In this document: positions 56,346 to 64,000 of the stretch, one piece after another | Layout of the letters: each line of letters begins with the position of its first letter | Position numbering within the stretch: position 1 is the first letter of the stretch | From: Limnanthes douglasii subsp. nivea | Taxonomy: Eukaryota > Streptophyta > Magnoliopsida > Brassicales > Limnanthaceae | Direction of reading: 5' to 3' | Length of the DNA: 64,000 bases | Assembly: GCA_036936605.1 (NCBI GenBank) | Contig: JAUPFV010000001.1 | Coordinates: 347,955,081-348,019,080 of the forward strand | Notes under the pieces: model-generated | What the model was told of the DNA's origin: nothing | Database searches by the model: none | What the model saw: only the letters and a program-made list of their open reading frames with translations | Program-made: the position numbers and the translations under genes

Positions 56346-58570
56346 TAATGATTAAGACCAAATTATAGGCCATAAACCTCCTCCGATCTCAAAATATGCA
56401 CCTCGAATACCTTACCCAAGTTGCAAGAAGAAGAAAAAAAACTATAACAATAAATTTTCTAAATTTCTTAAAATGGTTTGCATCTTAGAAATTAATATTC
56501 CTAGGGTAAATTGGGTAGAGAAAATGCCAAAATATGCGAAGTTTCTCCAAGGTACGATTTCTTAAAGAATGAACTTCAAAGACTTCAAGACAATTACATT
56601 GAAAGAGGAATGTAATGCGCTAATTCAGAATAATATTACCATCCAAGCGACAAAATCTATAAATTTTTACTATTCTTTGTAGAATTGGTAATTTAAGATT
56701 TGATAAATGTATTTGTGATTTAGGCTATAATATAAATTTAATTCCTCTATCTATCTATATGAAACTAGGGATGCGAGGAATACAAGCTACAAATTTTTTT
56801 TCCAACTAGATGATAGATCTCTTGCATACCCAAAAGGCATAATAGAAGATATGTTGATAATGGTTGGACATATAGTAAGATAAACTTGTTTATATACTAC
56901 TAGGTAATTTTTTAGCTATTATTAGAATAATTATTGATGTTGAAGCTAGGAAATTAATCATACGATTAAGGGATAAGCAAGTATAATTTAACATATTAGA
57001 GGTTTTGAAATTTCTTAAAGACTTTAATGTTTATATGATTGATGTGGTAGCTAAATTAGCTCATAAATTCATGTATGAACTTTTTCTTGATCTACTTTAG
57101 AAAATTCTCTAGTCCATGTTAGATTGGATGACATTAAAATTGAAAGTAAAGAGGTAAGAGAACAGTTTATAAATATGAATAATCTACCACTTCAACCTTT
57201 AAATGTTCAAATTTTAGAACCGGAATCATAAAAATCTGAAGCAACCAAATTAGAAGTAAAATATTTACCATCATATTTGCGTTATATTTTTATAGAGGAA
57301 ACCGAGCCTTGTTGAGTGATACAGATATAAAAAGTTGTTAAAGATGCAGAGTAAATACAAAAAATTCACTAGATGGACCATTGAGGATATCAAGGGAATC
57401 AATCTTTCTCAATACCATCATAAAATACTGATAGAAGAAGTTTATAAGCCAATTGTTCAATCTAATAGGTGATAAAATTCAGCAATACAAGAGGTAGTGA
57501 TAAAAGAAGTGGTGGGACTGTTGGATCCATGTATCATTTATCTTATCTCACACAGTATAGGTGAGTCTAATATATGTAGCCCCCTCAAAAAGAAGGATAA
57601 TAATGATTAAGAACGATAAATGTGAGTTGATACCTACTATAACAGTGATGGGGTGAAAAGTATGTATTGACTATAGAAGATTAAATGATACAACATGTAA
57701 AGGTCACTTTTTGCTTCCATTCATTGATAAAATATTGGAACGATTAACCAGTCATGCTTTCTATTATTTAGCTCAATGGTTACTCCGGGTACGACCAAAT
57801 CTCTATCCGACCAGAGGATTAGGATAAGACTAATTTTTGTTGTCTATATGAGACTTTTCTTACAGGATAATGCCATTCATTTTGTATAATGCTTCTTCCA
57901 TTTTTAGAGATGTATGATGTCTATTTTCTCCGACATGGTTGAAAAATCCATGTAAGTTTTCATGAATAATTTTGTTGTGACTCTTTTGATAATATTCTAG
58001 CTAATTTATCTCTTGTGTTATAGTGATGTATACATACTGATCTTGTTTTCATTTGGGAGAAATGTCATTTTATGGCACATGACAAGATTGTATTAGAACA
58101 TCGAATTTCTAAAAAAAAAAGAATAGAGGTAGATTAAGCTAAAGTGGAAGTAATATAAAAATTGCCACCTCTTATTTTGGTAAAAGGAATCCAGAGCTTC
58201 CTTGCACATGTAATGTTTTTATAGGCAATTCATTAAGGATTTTTTGAAAATCTTAAAATCTTTCGGTGATTTGTTGAACAAAAATGTTGAATTCTTATTT
58301 TTTGTTAAGTGTTTAGATGCATTTAATTCGATAAAATCTAAGTTAATCACTTCACCTGTTATTTTATCTTTTGATTAGACCTTACCATTTGAATTGATGT
58401 GTGATGATAGAAATTATACGATAGGGGCAGTCATTAGACATTGAAGATTTAAAGTTTTTCATACTATATATTATGCTAGTAGAACACTTACGGGTGTGTA
58501 ACTAAATTATATTACAACTAAAAACATTCATAGTGGTAGTTTTTGTATTAGGAGCACATTTTTGTAATTA
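56346..58570 (+). pseudogene. Athila F protease, RT and RNase H, decayed
   Basis: Broken frames read YAPRIPYPS and a Lys run, LEINIPRVNWVEKMPKYAKFL, KEECNALIQN, and the Athila-type protease CDLGYNINLIPLSIYMKLG (about 56708; CDLG instead of DTG). Then a linker KYLPSYLRYIF, and RT: TRWTIEDIKGINLSQYHHKI, VCIDYRRLNDTTCKGHFLLP, FIDKILERLTSHAFYYL (57370-57770). RNase H fragments LPFELMCDDRNYTIGAV and YYASRTL are at 58380-58490. The element stops abruptly about 58570, where the antisense fragment E begins. Many stops. Confidence 0.8.
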
Positions 58571-59404
58571 TCGCCAAGATCAGCAACGAGTTCGGTTGGG
58601 AGAGTGACAAATTACTTAGAATTCTTTTTCTTTTTCTTCGCCTTCTTTGTCAAAGCCTCACATTCGGAGTTGGATGGATGAGTGTCTTTAAGGATTTTCA
58701 CTTCAAAATCATCACCTGCTACTAATTCTTGATTATTCACCTTCTCGAAAGATTCATCTTGTAATTGAGAAATAGCCTTTTGTGCATTTGTCTTTCTTTT
58801 CTTCGAAGACACCATCTATGATTCTTTGGTCATCATCATTGTTCCCTTTAAGGGAGACTTGATCTTTACCTTTGTGGTTTTGACCTTTTCATTTTTTTTG
58901 GGTTTGATAATGAAGGATTTATCTTTAAAATTATTTTGTTCCTAAGAATTACCCATATTGCAAAATTGAGACCTTCAAACTGGGTTTTGAGAGCAAACTC
59001 TGGGGCTTAGAGAAAAAGGGTTATTATAAGAAGATCTGAGGATGATGGTTTGGGATTTCTTTAGTGGAGGCCAAGGAACATAGGCGAAATTTTGAGATAT
59101 TTGTCGAGGTTTATGAGAAACTATTCCTGCAGCTTGTCTTTGAGAAACCCTTTGAACAACATTAAGCCAGCCCCACATGTTCTTTATCCCGAACATAAAT
59201 AGAGGAGAGTCACTGCAATAAAGTAAAAAGCGATAAGATAATTACGAAAAGGAAGTGAAAGTGTTGTGGTGGTTGCTCATGAAGGGTGGCGGAAAGCTTA
59301 ATTTAACGGTGGCAAGAATTTATGAGCTACATAAGAGCATTTATAGCAAGTGTGTAAAATTATTTATAAGATTTTTGATGAGGACTGAAAGGTCTCATTG
59401 GCTA
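58571..59404 (-). pseudogene. Fragment E: 5' part of a Tat antisense gene with its promoter
   Basis: Minus strand, ATG at 59196: MFGIKNMWGWLNVV, then SHKPRQISQNFAYVPWPPLK and RSSYNNPFSLSPRVCSQNP. After a frame break, 58612-58815 gives QLQDESFEKVNNQELVAGDD, EVKILKDTHP and a Lys-rich end. The element C gene has the same order (MFGIKK; QLQDESSKEV; IKDTLTP; Lys-rich). CTATAAAT on the minus strand (59346-59339) is 143 bases upstream. Nothing else of this Tat element remains; it is wedged between two Athila fragments. Confidence 0.7.
59339..59346 (-). promoter_or_regulatory. TATA box of antisense fragment E
   Basis: Minus strand CTATAAAT, 143 bases before the ATG at 59196. Confidence 0.55.
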
Positions 59405-60800
59405 CCTGGAATTGATTTGTAGTATTTTGTTTTTTCTTTCGGCGGCCCGAGTATGGAATTTGATGTGCGTATTTTGATACTTGAGGATTAGATCCACTAG
59501 AGGTAGTTTGTTGGAATCGCCATTAAGCTTACCACGAAAAACTTCAACTTGATCACCTACTATTGATGTTCTCCAATTTCGTTGTGATCTCTCCTTCCTT
59601 GTTATAGCGAAATTCACCCTCACAACCGTATGTTCCTTTTTTCACAACTTCCTCATGATCATGTTCAGCCTTGCCATGGCGAACTTCAACTTAGCGGCGA
59701 TTAACTTCAGCTTGGTCACGGCGAACTTTAGCATTATCAGCTTATGTTATTTTTTCAACCACTTTGTCACGACCACTAATAACCTCGTTGCGACGAATTT
59801 CACCCTCATAACTCTTTATTTCAATTTCAAAAACTTTGTCGTGATCAACTTGTTCCTGGATGCGACGAACTTCAGCTTGATTGCAACCACCATATGTTTT
59901 GCTTCGGAGATATTCGTCATTATCACTTTATATTTTGATTTCAGCAATTTTTTCGTGAACGTCTAAAGCTTTGCCGTGAGCACCAACCAATTCGTCAAAA
60001 TTCAACTTTACTTTATTACCCACTTGTCGCTCATTTCTCAATGTAATCTCATTCACTTGTTTGGGGTTGTTCTCTGTATTTCTAGGCCAAGTTCCTTGAG
60101 GCCATCGTGGAATATGTCTGACCAACATGAACTTCTAAGTTCTTTGAACACCCCTATGATTCGATAAAATTGTTGAGAGTGTTTTCTAGATTTTATTGGT
60201 TTTACAACTTATTTATGTCTTCTGATAACTATTGTTATTGTAGTATGGTGTAAGGCTTTGTTGGACGTTATTCACATATATTGCATCGTTTTTTAGGACA
60301 AGCTAGTTTATTGGATAAAATGTTGCACACTCATGAACAATTGTAGTATTCATCTTCTTTTGTGCCACATGTTATTTAAGCACAACTATTTGTGTTTGTA
60401 GCATTATAATGTCATCCTCTACGTACATTCAGACTGTTTTCTTACTTCTCTTCTAAGCTAGCATACTTGTTGCTAGAAATTAGCTCAAGTAGCATGTCTG
60501 ATTATTCTCATGTATCATTCATAAGAGACCATACATTTGTTACATCTACCATAAGCTTGTCATTCTCTACTCTCTACCAGTTGATTGTAGAATGTTTGGA
60601 CAATCCACCATATCGGAATAACGATAATTTCCAACATAAAATTAGTTCATTTTAATCCAAAAACTGAGAGAACCTTTAACATGCGACTGAGTGAGCAAAA
60701 ATATATAGCAACAATGATTGAAGGATAAAATATTATTGATATCCATAAAATCAACGCTTACGCAAATCTGTCACTTATGAGAATCCCTCAAAGTATTGTG
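59405..60800 (-). mobile_element. Fragment G: reversed Athila gag with repeat region
   Basis: Minus strand: gag C-terminal motif PQGTWPRNTENNPKQVNEIT (about 60085-60025), followed by an imperfect coding repeat (AEVRRIQEQVDHDKVFE, GEIRRNEVISGRDKVVE; 60000-59580), then SKYAHQIPYSGRRKKKQN ending at about 59410. The same order as in F. The repeat consensus differs from F but keeps Asp/Arg/Lys spacing. Upstream gag (60660-60130) is barely readable. No LTR found. Confidence 0.65.
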
Positions 60801-62917
60801 AGACCAACAATGGTTGCAACGAATTTAAGATAAAGCCGGCCCTGATTACTATGATACAAAACAACCAGCTATTTCTTCGAGATTTAGAAAAAAAAAACCT
60901 AACACTTTTCTATCAAGTTACCCTAACACTTTTCTATCAAGTTTCTTGGTAGTGTGTAATACATATAAATATGCTTAAATCGTTGAGGCGGCTATCCAGT
61001 CTTCTTTCATTTATTCTATTAACTTCAAAATCTACCTGTTGGTTCTCTTGCATCTCTGGACTTGACAAAATCTAAACCTGTAAACTTAGTCCATGACATG
61101 GGATCTCTTCTTGGATGCAGTAATGTAAAAGTCAATTTGAAAAGCGTTTTGCAAATAATCCTCCATTCTTAATTCCATTTTTACCTTCTGAATTCCATAT
61201 ATTTTAATTTCTTTTTTCTTCGTTTTCTTTCCCTCTCTAAATTGGGCTTTCCAAATTGAAAATGGCTGGTTCAAGCAGTGGAACCCAAAAAGGTTGGGAC
61301 ACAGCCAGTGGACAGCTAACAGTTCTACCTCCTACGATTTGTACTCATAGTAATCTTTTAAGGGCAAGTCAGTGGCGTTAACCACAAACTTCAAGTATCT
61401 CGGAGCTGTAAAGAACATATAATAATAAACGACTTTCATTTCTATATTCAAGAAACAGACGGATATTATATTGTTTGCGTGTAGTAACCATGATCAAGCA
61501 ACACAAATTTGAAGACTATTATGATTAAATTGCTTTTACAAATTTGTATTTGTTTAGCGACTTTGGGTTCAATTCAACGGCTAGTTTTAATACGTCCCTT
61601 TTACTAATTTCTCTGTGGCATTTTCTCAGCAACCAAACGGGTATTTTACTTGACCAAACCAAGAATTGTGAAATGAGTCCAATTAATACAGAAAAAGAAA
61701 ACGTGGTTAACCTAACCTAACGCCTCTGTTAAACAAAATACCAAACCAATAAGACACAAGAAATTACACAAAAGTAAACCAAGAAACATCAAGTTTGTCT
61801 AATCGGTCTAATCATATTGATTTCCGTGTAGCCATTGGTTTCACAATAACATACATAGCAAGTTAATTACAATATCGTGGTATACTAACCAAATAGAAAA
61901 GAAGAAGAAGAAACTCATGCCAAAACGGTTCTACACAAAGATATGAATTTACGGCGTTATGGGCGGTATCTTGTGGTGCTTGATGAACCTAGAGAATATG
62001 GGCCAAAAAAAACTTCAAAACTAATATTTCATATGTTATTGGACTAAAATACCAGTCCTCCGAGCTTGTCTAATTCTATGTTATCAATATATAAATAAAG
62101 GATGCTCATGTTAGGAATTTGTTTCATGTAGATGTTGCTCAGATTGCATCTCGGGATATATGCATTCTGTATGTCTAACAACGGTAAGCGGAGTAACAGA
62201 CTCGATCATCCTGTATGTTATTGGACTAAAAAGGAAGCGGATACCATAAAACTACAAAACATAATGGATGGTATGACCGTCCAAAATGGTAGTCCGAATT
62301 GGTTGAGTAAAGCATGGTCACACCAATGATCATGAGAACCTTGGGTGGTTTACCTTCTTGTGTTGGTTTGTAGACTATTGTAGAAAGAAGGTTTACCCTG
62401 TGCGCACTCTTGAGCACCGGCTCTGGTTCTGGATCCCTCGGGAATAAATAAAATAATGAATGGTACGATAATAATTATAGTAAGTAAGATTATACGAAAT
62501 AAATAATAATCACCTCTGCAAGAGTTCCCCAAAACTGATTTGAACCCATGTTTGTTGTCTTGTGTTGCTATGAAAAGATTCTTGGATTTGTTAGTCTTGT
62601 TTCTGCCTGTAATATAATTAAGTAGAAGCCGTTTGTACTCGATTCCCTAACAAGTTAAAGAAAATAATGAACATCTTATTTATTTACCCGTCAATTCGAC
62701 TAAGCAGGTTGTCCTATTGGGTCAGATACCTAACCACAGACTCCTATGCCTCTGTTTTGCCTACTCAGTGAAATAAGCCCATTTATATACAATAGAGTTT
62801 CACACGATACAATCAGATTGAGGTTACTAGTATAACCTCACAAGTCAGTACAATAACAAAATGAAAAATGAAATATGGAGATACCGAGACCGCCTCTAAA
62901 AGGAGTGTAGTTCTCGA
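60801..62917. other. AT-rich stretch without recognised gene
   Basis: A 24-bp tandem duplication CCTAACACTTTTCTATCAAG lies at 60898-60944. Short open frames (61086-61274 minus, 62132-62329 plus, 62226-62532 minus) match nothing I recognise and lack supporting context. Confidence 0.4.
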
Positions 62918-63481
62918 TGGTGTTCGTGGTTCAAGCCTCTTGCTTCAAACTAGTTGGAAGCTCTAGTAGTCGTTCCCAAGTCGTAGAATATTTCCCTTGG
63001 TTATCAAAAATTTCTTTTTGAAGTTTAATTTTTATACTATATAATTAAGTAAAAAATTTACAACTTAAATTATATTTTAATGAGAGAATAAATGACAAGA
63101 AAAATGAATATTGGATCTTGGACATGATGTCACTAAAGTTCAAAGTGTAGAGAGAAAGTAGAGAGAGAATATATTAAAGAATTATCCACCAACCAAGAAT
63201 AAATGCTCCCTTTTATAGTGAGAAAGGTGGGTCGTCTTTATGTCTTTGGTGGTCCTGTAATATTTCACTATTAGTCATTTACAAACTACTTTATTTACAA
63301 ATAGTTTTCTAATAAACAATAAATACATTAATGGGCACATTTCCCTTCTCCTTTTTGCAATTAACTCCTTTCCTATTAAGACCGGCAAATTACTCCCTTA
63401 TCAGTAGCCCCCAATCTTCAAGAGCGTCGGGAATGAAGACTTGTAAATGAATTAGTCTGAAACGCCTCTGTCCCCTATGTC

Positions 63482-63577
63482 TCGGTATCGAATGACTAGG
63501 TATCCTCGGTATCGATTGAGTGGTATGCCTCGGTATTGATTGAAAAGAATGCCTCGGTATTGGCATGGATCAGGGAA
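63482..63577. repeat. Four 24-bp tandem units in element H
   Basis: Units begin TCGGTATC or TCGGTATT at 63482, 63506, 63530 and 63554, spaced exactly 24 bases. The first three are similar; the fourth diverges after TCGGTATTG. Confidence 0.8.
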
Positions 63578-63881
63578 GTGTTCCCCGATTGACCGCTCTC
63601 TCCTGGGACGGCTACGAATCGTCCTGACGCTAAAAACCCTTAACATGGGCCCAAACGGGTAATCAGGTTTTGGAAAACAAACCGGGCATATGAAGCCCAA
63701 CTAGCGTATCCATAAGAGCTAGTCGGTGCAGGCCCACGATGCTAGCCTGAGCTAAAACTACACGTGTCGTCCCATTATTCGAAGCCTGCTCGTCTGCACA
63801 TCTTTCCAAAAGGCCCTTTGACTTCCCGCTGCTTTTCGCCGTGTGGACTCCCCCATACGTAAAGCGGTTAAGTGGTGCTGC

Positions 63882-63889
63882 CTATAAAT
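63882..63889 (+). promoter_or_regulatory. TATA box of a likely antisense gene in element H
   Basis: CTATAAAT within CCTATAAATACC, 95 bases before the ATG at 63977, with leader TTCTAGAGAGAGAAAG between. Confidence 0.6.
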
Positions 63890-63976
63890 ACCTCATTCAC
63901 AAGAATCACTCTCAGAGGATTTCTAGAGAGAGAAAGTGATGCCTGGACTATTCTAGAGAGAGATAGAGCAGGGTTT

Positions 63977-64000
63977 ATGAAAAGTAGGAACCCGAAGATA
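63977..64000 (+). CDS. Start of a likely antisense gene in element H (cut by window end)
   Basis: Eight codons, MKSRNPKI, remain before the window ends. The upstream ATG at 63942 stops after five codons. Identification rests on position (inside a reverse-strand element, after its polypurine tract, on the opposite strand) and on the TATA octamer. No protein similarity can be judged. Confidence 0.4.

Larger units (their letters stand above)
7131..58570 (+). mobile_element. Athila-lineage Ty3/gypsy element F, decayed host of the nest
   Basis: Three plus-strand blocks belong to one old Athila-type element interrupted by two insertions. Gag core is at 7131-7761; gag C-terminus and repeat region at 14199-14934; repeat region, protease, RT and RNase H at 55770-58570. 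Removing element 1 (duplication ACTAC) and element C (duplication GACGC/AACGC) restores order without overlap. About 4.2 kb of F remains, full of stops and frameshifts. The left LTR was not identified and the right end stops inside RNase H. Assignment rests on protein motifs typical of Athila gag and protease. Confidence 0.72.
62918..64000 (-). mobile_element. Element H: 3' end of a reverse-strand LTR retrotransposon (runs off window)
   Basis: A minus-strand junction GATTGGGGGCTAC then TGATAAGGGAG (63416-63393) has the same form as the polypurine tract and LTR start of element C. The LTR lies to the left (to about 62918, boundary uncertain) and contains a TATA sequence (minus CACTATAAAAGG, 63220-63209). 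Internal sequence 63404-64000 shows a 24-bp tandem repeat (63482-63577) and, on the plus strand, a TATA octamer and ATG resembling the Tat antisense gene. The 5' part is outside the window. Confidence 0.65.

Noticed and set aside
55767..56368. Overlapping frames on both strands rich in Ile/Thr/Val
   Set aside because: They are out-of-frame readings of the Asp/Arg/Lys heptapeptide repeat of Athila F.
62132..62532. Short ORFs on both strands as host exons
   Set aside because: No splice-consistent partners, no known domain, and overlapping frames on opposite strands.
63482..63577. CRISPR-like regular repeat
   Set aside because: The units are contiguous 24-bp tandem copies without unique spacers, within a plant LTR element.

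Overview
This window is a transposon graveyard from a flowering plant nuclear genome. The species cannot be named; a eudicot is likely but inferred. I see no ordinary host gene. Nearly everything recognisable is LTR retrotransposon. Non-element DNA is AT-rich (1-4020, 5511-7130, 60800-62900) and holds only degenerate repeats, a tRNA-like SINE candidate (1882-1960), a small reverse-strand Copia-type element (4026-5208) and a Stowaway MITE (5261-5508).

The core is a nest five elements deep, supported by matching 5-bp target duplications. An old Athila-lineage element F (+, about 7131-58570) was hit twice. Element 1 (+, 7762-14198, duplication ACTAC) entered its gag. Element C (-, 14935-55769, duplication GACGC/AACGC) entered a heptapeptide-repeat region. 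Element B (+, 20779-51098, AGTTT) entered the RNase H of C. Element 2 (+, 23489-43757, GAAAG) entered the protease-RT junction of B. Element 3 (-, 30619-40481, GTACT) entered the antisense gene of 2. Elements 1, 2, 3, B and C are Ty3/gypsy of the Tat/Retand type: gag, protease, RT, a catalytically dead gypsy RNase H, a second archaeal-type RNase H, integrase, and downstream of pol an extra gene on the opposite strand. Further right lie a Tat antisense-gene fragment E (58571-59404), a reversed Athila fragment G (59405-60800), and the 3' end of another reverse-strand LTR element H (about 62918 to beyond 64000).

Two systems deserve attention. First, gag-protease and RT-integrase are separated by one in-frame UAG at the same protein position in four copies from three divergent families (26307, 38273, 43792, 52687). 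In each it is followed by CAR and U/Y-rich bases, close to the plant leaky-stop context UAG-CAR-YYA, and then by a long hairpin whose arms differ in sequence but still pair. This looks like programmed readthrough. Second, the antisense gene has its own TATA octamer CTATAAAT in every copy seen, and in elements 2 and 3 a GT-AG intron at the same phase-1 position. An intron on the antisense strand is not removed from the genomic RNA, so the element can carry a split gene through retrotransposition. In elements 1-3, pol and the antisense gene converge on a conserved cluster of short perfect hairpins.

Most reading frames are broken by nonsense mutations, frameshifts or deletions. Element 3 is the youngest by eye (LTRs differ at about nine of 436 positions), C the oldest.
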